The notes beneath the pieces are model-generated. The model was not told the origin of the DNA. It searched no databases and worked only from the letters and a program-made list of their open reading frames with translations. 64,000 nt of DNA from Homarus americanus (taxonomy: Eukaryota; Arthropoda; Malacostraca; Decapoda; Nephropidae): the NCBI RefSeq assembly GCF_018991925.1, contig NW_024724368.1, positions 6,614,808 to 6,678,807 on the forward strand, in the 5' to 3' direction. A program made the translations under genes and the position numbers. Below, piece by piece: positions 22,151-34,460 of this stretch (the stretch's first letter is position 1; every line of letters starts with the position of its first letter).

Positions 22151-23149
22151 TAATAATAATAAACAAAAATACGGGTAAATAAAAATTATACAGTAATAAA
22201 ACACAACAAAATAAAATAATAATACATAATGATAAATACAAAAATGAAAAAAAAGATCAAGAGTGAGAAACGATATACTGTATGTATGTTGTGTTGTAAA
22301 AGTATGAAATGACCAATGTAAAGCCTTTGTAGTTATGCTCTCACACTGGATTGCTTGGCTCTCAGCAAACAGACCAAAGTGCTGATAAGGTGAGGGAAAT
22401 GCCCTTGGTTCCAAACACAGAAACAAGCAGGAAGATGACTGCTCAGTTTAGTGGAGTGGCAAGAAATGTGTAGGCTAACATCTGAATCCAAGATGTCAGG
22501 GTTATTAACGGTTGATGGCATAAGTGAGTATGTTCTAGAGTAGCAAAGTGGACCTGCCAGACAATTTTAAAGATGACAGCTGTAACAGCATTTACTAAAA
22601 TTGTCTCGTCCCAGCGACAAATGTTTCGACTTCCTTGGGCTCCCAAATTCCCAAGGGCGTTATATCATAATGAAGGGTTTATTTGCTTTCTGACTACGAT
22701 ATTCCTCTTGAGGCTTTCCTTTTGATACAGAATATGTGAAAAGGCTCTGTTTATTGTGTATTGTAGTGGAAACAGTCGCGGTTTATCACAGTAAATGGAT
22801 GATTGGGTCAGGTGATATACGTCTCCTAAGTTGGTGCAGTATAATGTTTTATTTATAAATGTTGGTGAAAGTATTTATACAGTATATTAAAATAAATCTT
22901 TATGCTCTGTGCTTTTCAATTTAAATTCCACATTATTACCCAATGCTCATTATTTTTCTATTTTTCAAGGAATGTACCTTGCTAGTTTACTACCAACTCA
23001 TACATCAAATAATAAACACAACAATGAACAATATTTACAAGAAATGGTCAGCAAAGTAACTGCCTTTCAGGTTGTCAAGCCTAGATCAAAAACAAATTTT
23101 TATATAAAATTTCAAAAACCTCCCAAATACAGTTCCTCAGGGATGTATG
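22151..23149. other. Anonymous AT-rich sequence
   Basis: No gene recognised. Includes an A/T-rich low-complexity stretch (about 22138-22260). Confidence 0.5.
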
Positions 23150-23545
23150 TACCCTTCCATGATCTTCAACCTATTTCTCCAAGGCCCCCCTTCCCCATCC
23201 ACTAACTCAATACAGTTCTACTCTCCTATACAGATGACCTAATAACAGCCTCCGAACATTCAAAATCTCACAAGTCTGCCTACATACTTTAACATTACAC
23301 ACACACTAGTTCAATGGCTCACTCAAAACTGCATAACAGAATAACCCTCAAAATCTCCAAACCTTCCTTTCCCTAAATAGACACAAGTCCGAAGTTCACC
23401 TGTGCATTACACTTATTTAACCAACAACTACCACTAGTTAAACGGGATAAACTCCTCAAAATCATACTTGACAGACACAAGACTTGCACACAACAGCAAT
23501 GCCAAAGCCAGCATGTGAACTCGCACACTTAATACCTCACAAATC
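23150..23545 (+). pseudogene. Heavily decayed non-LTR reverse transcriptase fragment
   Basis: The plus strand reads IFNLFLQGPPFPIH, a stop, then LNTVLLSYTDDLITASEHS (a YADD box altered to YTDD), and LFNQQLPLVKRDKLLKI, then LDRHKTCTQ. These line up with the YADD-to-thumb region of Jockey/I-type RTs, where relatives read 'L-F-N-L-F-x-H-D-L-P ... L-S-Y-A-D-D'. At least three stops are present. It is an old copy from a different family from the 1-2389 element. Confidence 0.65.
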
Positions 23546-24814
23546 TCACCTTTGAACAGGAAAAACCCATTAACAACAACATATAATTAACTCATTAGTA
23601 CCATAAACTATGTAAGCACCTGTGTTAGAATTTGATACTTCTTAACTGTAATTAAGGTTAGGGGCACAACGAAAAATACTTTCCAAAACAATTCAGAGGC
23701 GAAGTAGCTCATCTGTACAGTACCGTAATTGTGGTATACAGTAGTACTATAATTACCACAACTAACAAGGCATCCCAATGAGGTTAGAACCCATATCATT
23801 CCACTACTGTAGTACGTTTTTGGAATGTCTCTTGTATCGCCAGTTAAGAAAATTAGTAGGTGTAACAAAGATCATTATACACAGCAATTGTCACAGGAAA
23901 TGAATGACCTTTCAAAGTTCCCTGTTCTATGTAGACCCACGGCATTGTCCACTTTATCTGGTGAAACCGATGCCTCTGGTAAAGGCCTCCCGACTCCCGA
24001 GAAGGTGAGAACCAATCTTTCAGTAAGTCTGCATTATTTATCATTCTGTTTCTACAAAAGTATTAAAGTAATGTTGTCCCTCTAAAACATTTACATATTC
24101 ATGGAGATATGTAGAGGCTGATAAACAAATAATACAACATATACTCGTATGTATGTAACTACAGTAAGCTATCTTTGTCCTTAACCATTCCCTCTAATAT
24201 TGTTCAATGACTTTTTTAAAGTTCATTAAAAAAAATGTATCTACGCATTATATTCTACATGAAGGTACTTTACATTACTCAGGGAAAACTCTCACACAAT
24301 ACACATATTATTTCGTGAGAATCTCTCTTTAATTAACAATGATTGCACTTACTGTTATCACCTTGGTGTAATGGTGCTGGCGGGAAGTGAATCATGTACA
24401 ATAGCAGCTCCTTCACTAGTTCATGGGCATAGTGTGTTCATTTATCTTCTCTAATTTACAAGACAATAACAACCGACACTGAGAAGACCGTCAAGTGGCC
24501 CACAGGTTCTCAGCAAAGTCTTTAAAAGTGAATAAAAAAGAGTGACTGTAACCACATGAGAAGCTGCTTGGAGAGGGAAGGTCTTAATGGAGGGTCAGTG
24601 AGGCAGAGTGTGGGCTGGACACGAGACCACACTACACAAACGAGGTTTCTTGTCCATCCTTGTAGTTACGTTATGATGAAATTGTAGTCGCTACCTTCAC
24701 TATGATTTATAATTTATTTTAGTATTCATAGAAGCAGAAAGTTGCCTTGTGTGTAGAGGGCGAAGGGTCGTGGTGATTACACCTCAAGGAGACCAAGAAA
24801 GCACTACGACCTTC
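23546..24814. other. Anonymous sequence
   Basis: No gene recognised; the small open frames show no family motifs. Confidence 0.5.
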
Positions 24815-25018
24815 CCATTCACAACTACTTACCACCATTACTATCCCATTCACCACTACTACTATCCCATTCACCACTACTACCATCCCATTCACCACTA
24901 CTTACCACTACTACCATCCCATTCACCACTACTTACCACTACTACCATCCCATTCACCACCACTTACCACTACTACCATCCCATTCACCACCACTACCAT
25001 CCCATTCACCACCATTAT
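24815..25018. repeat. CCCATTCACCACTACTACCAT-type minisatellite
   Basis: Imperfect tandem units of about 18-27 bp built from CCATTCACCACTACT and ACCACTACTACCATC. It causes a His/Tyr-rich artefact frame. Confidence 0.9.
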
Positions 25019-25286
25019 GTTGTCCTGTTTACATCGGGGAAAGGTGATGACTGCCATGTTCGCCAGCACAGTGACCCCCAGTGTTCACCTCACCGCCATG
25101 TCACTAAACCACGAAGCATCACGCCACACATCACGTCTCTCGTAGATGCATGTCACTCATCATCTGACATCCAATCATGGTAGAAAGGTTTAGGCAACAC
25201 AATCATATCACATACAATCATATCGTAAGGGAATATATTCAGTCACGTAATCATATCACAAATAATGAGGCCTCATTATTTCCATA

Positions 25287-25376
25287 AAGGATCAGGCCAC
25301 ACGCAATCATGTCACGAAGGATCAGGCCACACGCAATCAAGTCACGAAGGATCAGGTCAAACGCAATCAAGTCACA
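25287..25376. repeat. 30-bp repeat, three tandem units
   Basis: Units start with AAGGATCAGGCCACACGCAA at 25287, 25317 and 25347, with only a few base changes. No spacers separate them, so it is not CRISPR-like. Confidence 0.9.
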
Positions 25377-25733
25377 AAGTCCAAAGCTGCTTACGATCAG
25401 CTTACAATTATATCGCAGACCAAAAGACTAAAAACTAACGTGTATCAGAAAATCACGTCTTAATTCTCAGTAGACCATTTCCTAATGTATCATATGACTG
25501 TGTCGCGTCCCACACTATCAAGTCACTTACAATATTGACCCTCACACTACAACTCACCAGTCCACACACGTCAGGACTCTGCCACTGGGCGAGGGTGGTT
25601 GGGTACAGTCAGGTGAGCAGCATTAGTTTGACTTCAGCTTTATTCATCACCAGTCACCAAGACCGTATTGTAATGCCGCTCACCACCTGTTGGTTCTCTC
25701 ATCTTGTGCTTTATCACCACCACCTTCTAGGCC

Positions 25734-26650
25734 AGGTCGCTACTTGTCCTCATCCACCTGCTGGGCCAAGCCTCCTCTTGCCCTTACCCCCTGCTGGGCC
25801 AGGCCTCCTCCTCTTGCCCTTACCCCCTGCTGGGCCAGGCGTCCTCCTCTTGCCCTTAGCCTCCTCTTGCCCTTACCCCCTGCTGGGCCAGGCGTCCTCC
25901 TCTTGCCCTTACCCCCTGCTGGGCCCTCCTCTGCCCTTACCCCTGCTGGGCCAGGCGTCCTCTCTTGCCCACCCCCCCCTGCTGGGCCAGGCGTCCTCCT
26001 TGCCCTTACCCCTGCTGCTGGGCCGGGCGTCCTCCTCTTGCCTTACCCCTGCCTGGGCCAGGCCTCCTCTTGTCCTCATCCCCTGCTGGGCCAAGCCTCC
26101 TCTTGCCCTTACCCCTGCTGGGCCAGGCCTCCTCTTGTCCTCATCCTGCTGGGCCAAGCCTCCTCTTGCCCTTACCCCTGCTGGGGGCGCCCTCCTCTTG
26201 CCCTTACCCCTGCTGGGCCGGGTCTACTCTTGTCCTCACCCCCTGCTGGGCCAGGCCTCCTCTTGCCCTTACCCCTGCTGGGCCGGCCTCTGGTCATCCC
26301 TGCTGGGCCGGCCTCCTCTTGTCCTCATCCCCTGCTGGGCCAAGCCTCCTCTTGCCCTTACCCCTGCTGGGCCAGGCCTCCTCTTGTCCTGTCCCCTGCT
26401 GGGCCAGGCTCTCTTGCCCTTACTCCTGCTGGGCCAGGTCCTCTTGTCCTCACCCCCTGCTGGGCCAAGCCTCCTCTTGCCCTTACCCCCTGCTGGGCCA
26501 GGCCTCCTCTTGTCCTCATCCCCTGCTGGGCCAAGCCTCCTCTTGCCCTTACCCCCTGCTGGGCCAGGTCTACTCTTGCCCTCACTGCCTGCTGGGCCAC
26601 ACTTTTTGTCCTCACTGCCTGCCGGGCCAGACTTCTCCTTGTCCTAACTT
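25734..26650. repeat. Minisatellite of about 33 bp, CTGCTGGGCCAGGCCTCCTC type
   Basis: About 900 bp of tandem units alternating CTGCTGGGCCAGGCCTCCTC with TTGCCCTTACCCC or TTGTCCTCATCCC. Small indels vary unit length and leave all three plus frames open for 236-370 codons (Pro/Leu-rich). I treat these as artefacts, as no start context, splice signal or domain supports coding. Confidence 0.95.
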
Positions 26651-27854
26651 ACGACAAATTCGGTTCGAATTTTGAGTCACCAGAAATATATTTCACCAGG
26701 TTTTCATAATTACACCTTTTTATATAAGAGTGAATGAAAAATTAATAATACTACGCGGGGACAGCTCAGTTTTACAGTACCTGTTTCTTCTTTACGTTAT
26801 AATATTCATTTTCTCCTGGAATACCTAAAAAAAATAACACTGACAATCGTTCACCACCACAGTTCCACACGAAGCGTCTGAACACAGTCTACCACACAAG
26901 ACTACCTGACACAACGGGTCCCTCTACCCAGGAATACTGTACTGTACTTAAAACACATCAATTCGGGGCCTTCCTTTACGAATATGCGCATTATAACACT
27001 CATTATCAGTTCACTCACCCTTGTTAAAAATTTATATTTGTATTCAGATAATTTATTACATTTCTATATTTACTTTGTTCATTTTTATACAGTACTTGTA
27101 TGTTTTTTTTAAATGCAAACACGAACAATTCATTGAATTTTTAAGTCAAAACGCTAACGCTAACCTAATGTAACCTAACCCAACTCAACTTATTTCATTT
27201 CAACATTAATCACCCTAACGTTAACCTAACTTGATCCCTAGGTACTGTTAGTGTGTTTACTCAAGTGATACACAGTAGGGTGCAGTAAACCATTCATTAA
27301 ACTATATACCTCTCTCGTCTTTATCAAATACTCCACGTAAATCATGCGAAGAATAACTTGCAGAATCTTTAACCTACTGTAGATAATGATTTTGGTGGCT
27401 AATATAATCTTAAAACACAAGAAAAGAGGATTATGGGTCTCCACCGGTCACCATCACCCACAATACGGCTGGTCTGTCGAGTACTTTGGGGGGCTAGGCT
27501 TCCATAATTAATCTGCCTTGGTACTAGAAGACTCACTCCTGCAGCGGTCGATCATCAATCTTACTTTGAGGATTTTAAGTCTAATGCATCACTCTGTTCT
27601 GTGACAACCTTAGAGGACTGTTTAATTTATATTTGTATCTTTTGTCTTTTGATCCCTATAAGAATTACGTTTAGTTATGTGTGTGTGTGTATGTGTGTGT
27701 GTGTGTATGAATTAGTATATACAATCACACGTAAATAAAATTAAGTAGAAATAACATCACTAATCTATGAAGGATAAATGCAGCTTATTCTTTACTCCTC
27801 TCCTCTCTGAAAATAAACAGCTGAGCGAGAATAAGCGTTAAGCAATCACCTTAA
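26651..27854. other. Non-coding spacer with CCTAA-type motifs
   Basis: About 27150-27240 holds clustered TAACCTAA words followed by AGGTACTGTTAGTGTGTTTA, a member of a dispersed family seen elsewhere in the window. A (GT)n stretch lies at about 27678-27709. Confidence 0.6.
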
Positions 27855-28520
27855 GTGTTCGGGGAAACGGCAGTGTGTGAGGGTCAGTCCGCCGCTGCCT
27901 TTTGCAGTGTTAGTATTGTCGTCCACACCTTCCCTGGTCGTAAATCCACCCAACTGCGGTATATGCTCAAACTTAACTGCCTTGAGCAGATTGATGATGT
28001 CGCCTCTTCTCTTACGACCTCCCTCCCTCCTATCCTCGTCTACTGTGATGGGTCTGTCACCACGCTGGGCTGCGCTGGGGCAGCTGTATGGATTCCTGAG
28101 CGCCGGGCCTGCAGGAAAATCAGGGTCCACGACTGGGCCTCCTCCACTGACACTGAAACCATAGCCATCCTCGCGGGCATTCATGAGGGGGCGACCTATG
28201 CTCGCACTGAACGCCGGAACCTCCTGATAATCAGTGACAGCACTTCTGCGCTAGCGAGGCTCAAATTACCCTCCCCCTCCTCCCCTGCCGCCCAAACCTC
28301 CCTAGCCGCCGTCGCCAATCTAGAACAAACTGATGACAAGTTTATTTGGATCCCGTCACATATAGGAATAACTGCCTGTGACACTGTTGATCGACTTGCC
28401 AAAGAAGCGACACAAGAAGAAGATATTGAAGCCACCCTCGCCCTCTCCCTGAATCATCTCAAATCTCGTATACACGCCACACAACGAGAAGCACATTCAC
28501 AACCTGGGTACAACAATGGG
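27855..28520 (+). pseudogene. RNase H domain fragment of a non-LTR retrotransposon
   Basis: The plus-strand frame encodes an RNase HI fold with all four acidic catalytic positions recognisable: LVYCDGSV (first Asp), TDTETIAI (Glu), IISDSTSAL (second Asp), and WIPSHIGITACDTVDRLAKEA (His and last Asp). RNase H degrades the RNA strand during element copying and follows the RT in I-type elements. The expected RT is not found upstream, and after HSQPG (about 28505) the frame enters an 86-bp duplicated AT-rich segment, so both ends are broken. It could belong to the same family as the 1-2389 ORF2, whose C-terminus is outside the window. Confidence 0.85.
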
Positions 28521-28677
28521 ATTTTGTTATTGAATACAAATAAAATTACAATCTGTATCAATTACCCATGAGGCAGCTGGGCGACTCTCTTGGGTACAAC
28601 AATGGGATTTTGTTATTGAATACAAATAAAATTACAATCTGTATCAATTACCCATGAGGCAGCTGGGCGACTCTCTT
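28506..28677. repeat. 86-bp tandem duplication
   Basis: GGGTACAACAATGGGATTTT starts at 28506 and again at 28592. The two 86-bp units appear identical and lie directly after the RNase H reading frame. Confidence 0.95.
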
Positions 28678-28894
28678 GATGGCAAAACTGATACTCCCAC
28701 ACTCTCTGCTGGCAACACACGTAGTAATGTTTCCCTGCAGTAAACACCACACTATGAAATATCTTTTATTTAAGTTTCTTCCCTCACGATTCACTCCTCG
28801 TGTTATGACTGGTGTTCAGCGGTGATGACCGTTTCCTAGACTGTGTCATAATTAACGTGCTATACTGAATCCCTCGTAATCACCACCAACTCAT

Positions 28895-28939
<45 letters not shown>

Positions 28940-31900
28940 ATTTGATTACGTTGGCATTAAAGTGCTCTGTGTTATCTGGGAACCTGAGTTAAATCTACAC
29001 GTGGTGGTGAGACTGTGACGAAAGCTAAGATACACAACCGTGACTCTCGGGCCTCGATGTTCTCTTAGTTGTATTTACTTTTTCTGCATGAAATCGTATC
29101 GTATTAAACTGAAACTTTTTATCTAAGAGTTGTAGAGGTGAGTTTCGTTGTCTTCTGACGATACTCGTTAATTAAATAACAGCATTTATACCTTGTACAC
29201 AAACACACACACGGCATTTAATATTCACTGACGTCTTTCACTTGCAGGTCATAATAAGTGGCTGTTGGATAACCTGACCCATTTTTCATTCCAGGTACTG
29301 TACTACATCACCTTTATCTGATGCCAGTAATGACATTCAGGTGTGTTGGGGTGATACACGTCCTCCCCCCCCCCCCCTAACACACCTGAACTTTGGGAGT
29401 GTTTAAGGGTCAGTTCAGGGGTTGAGGTTGGCTTGACACCGAGTTTTGGACCAGGAAATAACCCCATTACCTCTTGAAAGACATGTTAACCCCCATACAC
29501 CAAATACCCCACTGAGTAAAGATGTCCTAACCCATTAAGCTGTGACCTGAGCGGAAAAAGAAATAAGAAAACGAAGATAATTAATGTGAAACGTGTTACA
29601 TTAGTCATTCTCTTCACGGTTCAGAACACCAAGTAATTATTCTTCTCTAATATAATCTTCAGTAACGTCGTATGTGTCAAATCCTCATTGGTTTTGTTGC
29701 TACGTCTGTCAACTTTATCAGTAACCTTGAGAGAATGATGCTAAGTTAGGTTTTGGTATAGTGGCTGATTCACCATCTTCACAGTAGTTAATTCACCATC
29801 TTCACTCCCATTGTTGATACAGTACATGGTTTATGATCTGATATACGCCACCATCACAGGTACAGACAAAACATTTCACTTCTCCCCAACATCCCTGATA
29901 AGTCATGACACACCAGCGCCCCGCCGTTAGTGGTCAGGTGAGAGGACTTTCAAACATCAGCAGTGAAGGAGAGGATCAGGTGAGAGGGGGAGGTCAAGGT
30001 ACTGGGTTATCAGGGGACACGACTACCATTCTTCGTCATCGTTATTATCATCATCATCATCGTCGTCGTCATCGTCTTTTGCTCATAATCAATAGGTACT
30101 AAGGGTTCAAGGAGAATGTATTCCCTAGTACTTTAGGTTATGATCATACAAGTTAGGCTAAGGTAGGCTCTGTAGCTCGTGGGCTTGAAGGCAACTACAC
30201 CTGTACTGTCTTTATAATTACTGGACTGAAAGGGTTTATTTAAAAGCTCCTGCCTGACACATGAACCACTCACGCAGACTAAATTGGTAATTACAAATAA
30301 TGTAATCTTTTATATATATATAAAGATAGGCTAGAAATTATATATTTTAATCTTATACACATATGCACAATTACCTAAGATTACCGTGAAAAGAAAATGT
30401 CACAAGTATCTCTTTCAGTAACCCGCCAAATGAAAGGTCAAAAGACTTCTTAAAAATAATATAAGAATCACATACAGAGTTATATTATGTAACTTTTAAA
30501 ATCGTTAATGCTCCGATAGTGTTTCGTTATCCTCTGCCATATGAAGAGGTTAATGGTAAGATATTGGAACCGGACTATTTGTGGGAGGCGAACACGGGGA
30601 ACAGTAGCAAGAGCCAGAGGTGATGGACTGAGGGGGTAGGAGGAGGAGAAGAAAGAGGAGGAGGAGGAGGAGGAGGAAGAGGAAGAGGAAGAGGAAGAGG
30701 AAGAGGAGGAGGAGGAGAGGGACCCAAACAATTACAATACATAAATAATTATTAAGAAAAAAACTCGAGCCAGCAGTGAAGTGGTCGGGTCGGGTACTCA
30801 CGTAGCAGCCGCTCACCCCACCGCTGACCGCATCTTTGGTACAAGTTTTACTGTGTGGTTTTTACGAGGTTAGTGGCAGTCTGTAAATCAGAAGCCAAGA
30901 GAAAGCTGGCGCCAACCACGACTTGTTAACGGTATAAATAAACAGATATAAATAAGACTCTGAAAATGAGACATCTTGGACGCTGGTGCCAAGGATTATA
31001 CACAGCTTCCTCGGTCTTCAGTTATATCGTTTTAACTTATTTTATATCCTATGTCCCGTCGTGTGTGATAATTATAAACAGTGAAGACCTTTTTTATAAT
31101 CCCAACCCTTGTGTTTCGCTTAAGTCTACCGATTACCAAACTAGACCAATTATAGCTTTGTGGACACCGTCTTGTATGTTGTACACTTTAGTCACCTTAG
31201 TGTACATGAACACACCAGAGGTTAGAATAAATGTTCTGTTTATTCACATACTGTACACATAAATGTATTTAAATACACCATACCTTTAGTGATGAAATGT
31301 AATTAACGAAACAACTATATTTAATACAAAAACACCCGCCATGTTTACAAGTTACATAATCTATTAAAACATCGCACGTCATTTAATTAATTTTCACAAT
31401 TTTAGTAAAAAACAACATTTAAGGTTTCACAAATATGGCATATGGAGAAACTAGCATTTCCTAGTTTTTGTTTATACTATTTTTTCTCTCCAACTCATAT
31501 CAGAATGTAAATTAAATCCCATGTGGAATTCATTACAACAAAAAATCTTATAACCTAACATAATCTAACCTAAGTCAGATATATGCCTGGTGCCCTCGTG
31601 AATGTCCTCTCTTATGTAAACACTGAGCTATGACAGAGGTGGCTGATCCAACAGACCAACACCACTGCTGCCTCTGAGTTCTACGTTACTATGCGCCACC
31701 ACATACTTCAGGTGTCTCATGTTTACGGCCTTATCACCTGCTGGAGGTAACAGACTAAAGTATTCTCTGAGGTCATAATAGTGGTTCATAACTGGCAGAT
31801 TACAGTAACACCTGAATATTTTTGTATATATATTGGCGGTAAAAGTTAATACCTGGTCATGGGGACATCTGGTCTTGAGCTCAACCGTTCAACAGTCAGT

Positions 31901-32835
31901 ACCTAGGGCTCTATGGCACCTCTGTAATAAGCTGAGTGATGGATGAACAATTATACTGTATATAACATAAGGGACTTCAATTCTCCAAACGAACCTTGAC
32001 TGACGCCTTCATTACAGTAACAAATGGCTTCTCTTCCACAATGGTGTTTAGTCACCAATAAAAATCAATCATAAACATTACAAGTCTCGTCACGTATTTA
32101 TTAACAATCCATCAATCTTTATACCAAGGCAGTAAACACAGAGTGAAGGACGATGCTGGTGAATGTACACAGAGACCCGGCAGATGTGACCAGCGGGTGA
32201 CGGGGACGGACGAGCGAGTACTGTGCAGTAGGTGGCGGCAGTTGAAATTAGGTGGGCGACTTCCGTGGATATGTGGAGTTTTGTTAAAAATAAATAAAAT
32301 AAAATAATAATAATAATAATAATACCTACTACAGATTTTAAGATTGTAAAGAATTTGCATGGTGAAAATAATGTTATTACAACTTAAAGAAAACTGAAGA
32401 CTCACTGAAATACCTACGATATTGCGTATTACGTATTATTGTCTATTTATCATAATTATATTTTTAACGTTAATTCTTATCTTACTTATTGCTACATTAC
32501 GGCTCTAACTCCCTTTTTGCTTCATTACATCTCTTTAACTCCCTTATTGCTTCATTTCATCTCTAACTCGCTGGAGACAAGAGAATGGTGCAAGTAGCGT
32601 CGGCCGCTAAATTGAGCACTGCTAGAACAGGTTGAACGTGGCAGTATCATAACAAAAAACACGTAGATTGGCGAGCTTGAAGTTGAATCTGGTATATAAT
32701 TTTACTTATCAAAATTTTTGCCTACCTATGAGCCATATAACAAGACCTACGTAAATGATACGTTATCCAGCAAGCTTTTGTGGAGGCGTTAAAAGAAGAG
32801 TTACTGTGAAGGATAGTTATACCTGTAGATACATG
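28678..32835. other. Non-coding region with microsatellites
   Basis: No gene recognised. Contains (GT)n at 28897-28936, a C-run near 29366-29378, (ATC)n/(GTC)n near 30045-30077, (AGG)n/(AAGAGG)n at about 30645-30720 and (AAT)n near 32305-32324. Confidence 0.6.
30645..30720. repeat. (AGG)n / (GAAGAG)n purine repeat
   Basis: Pure purine tract on the plus strand of about 75 bp. It yields poly-Ser or poly-Leu artefact frames on the minus strand. Confidence 0.9.
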
Positions 32836-33084
32836 TCAAAGATTTGTTTTTTTTGCCTTTAAACACTTAGTATGCCATAAAATGTCTTCTTGTGAATATT
32901 CTGGTGTGTTATGTAAAATGAGGTAAGGATTCGGGCTTAAGGTGGAGTTGTAATTCATGACATAATGGCAAACACTACAAGTATCACTCGCCTTTGCTAT
33001 ATAACAACCGCCACAGATTGCTCTACAGCCGTGGGTTGGCAGCAGCGGCCCGTCGTAACCAGTGACTTTTCTGGCCATAAACAA
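32836..33084 (-). other. Small Cys-rich ORF, possible C-terminal half of a RING finger
   Basis: The minus-strand frame of about 82 codons contains PTHGCRAICGGCYIAKASDT then CSVCH. The H-x-C...C-x2-C...C-x2-C spacing resembles the second half of a C3HC4 RING finger (as in 'P-C-G-H...C-x-x-C...C-P-x-C-R'). The first Cys pairs of a RING are absent from the frame and would need an upstream exon. No start or splice sites are convincing. A chance ORF is a real alternative. Confidence 0.3.
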
Positions 33085-33666
33085 GCTTTAAACATCAACT
33101 TTTCCTTTTAAATATTTCAAGAGCTTGTAAGAATTTCTTCGAATTTACATAATATAACTGAGGGGTCACGGTAGGTATTCAAAGGTGGTATGAACTGTTT
33201 TTGGCGGCCTGGGTGTGTGTGTGTGTGTGTGTGTAGAAGAAACGTGTACACATAGACTTACTGCATATAGCGAGACGAGCCTAAAAATCAGTACAATACA
33301 AGGCGTCCACACAAAACTGACCCACACTTGTGATCATCTGGTGAAGTATGACTGACAGATAATATTATGAATTTCTGACAATGTTAATATTTATTCCTTA
33401 ATTTTAGATATTTATTACAATGACAACGTTTATCTCCACAAAAAGGGATAAATTCTCAATGATATACGACGCTTGCATGAGGAGACCATTTTCAGAGTAG
33501 GCCAATTTAACACAGTTCCTTCTTGACTACTCTTACCACGTATGTGTTTGGTGAGTTTTATTGGTGATTGGGTCTGGTTATTTATCATCAGTCTCTTGAC
33601 ACACAATATAAATACGCAACTTTTTTATGTACACTGTATTGGGGAAAGTCACACTGACCTCATTAG

Positions 33667-33668
<2 letters not shown>

Positions 33669-33712
<44 letters not shown>

Positions 33713-33725
33713 TGTGTGTGTGTGT
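33669..33725. repeat. (GA)n-(GT)n compound microsatellite
   Basis: About 41 bp of GA directly followed by about 15 bp of GT. Confidence 0.95.
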
Positions 33726-33845
33726 TTAGACGCTTGGGACAACGACAGTAATATTCCGTCATAAGGAGGAGGAAAACTCTTGGATGATCAGCTCTGTTAA
33801 CGTCAAAACTACCAGCACACCTCTACACACACACACAACACTCAC

Positions 33846-33848
<3 letters not shown>

Positions 33849-33902
<54 letters not shown>
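33849..33902. repeat. (CA)n microsatellite
   Basis: About 54 bp of pure CA. Confidence 0.97.
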
Positions 33903-33904
<2 letters not shown>

Positions 33905-34304
33905 CTACCCACCCGCACACACACACACCCCTACCAACACGCAAAGTGGCTTTTTTGTACTTAGTGTAGACATTTCAGGGTGGCTTTTTCTTTAAACACC
34001 ACCCCGGTCATACTGCCAATATCCTTTTCTTTAACACCATCGTCTAATTAGCTTTTATTCATTTAAAAACCAATAGCCCACAACACATTCTTTCAGTCCA
34101 GCGTTTACTTTCAATACAACGTCACAACAACGACTAATGTTTCACTAGTATGCAAATGAAGGCTCTTTCGTCGATGGCCAATTTACTTAGCACGTGATAC
34201 GCATTGTCAAATCAAATTCAAGCTTTTATAACACACTGGAAAACTCGACAACAAAGGTCTGCATGCAGCGTCGACAAACGAAGTCATAGTTGATTAAAAC
34301 ATCG

Positions 34305-34460
34305 TAACGCTAACGTAACCTAACCAAACCCTAATGTTATGTAACCTAACCTAACTTCATACTAACCAATCTTAACCTAACTCTAACCCCTAGGTAGAGT
34401 TAGGGTGTTTATTGATCAGGTGAAATAAGTTGGGTGTTTAATCTTCAGGTGATACAAATA
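34305..34460. repeat. CCTAA-rich dispersed repeat
   Basis: TAACCTAACC words followed by AGGTAGAGTTAGGGTGTTTA and a TCAGGTGA motif. Related blocks are at 27150-27260, 40025-40080, 50000-50095 (reverse), 54000-54090 and 62622-62785. The pentamer matches the arthropod telomeric TTAGG. Confidence 0.7.

Noticed and set aside
25535..26709. Pro/Leu-rich proteins of 236-370 residues
   Set aside because: Minisatellite artefact open in all three frames, with no domain or start support.
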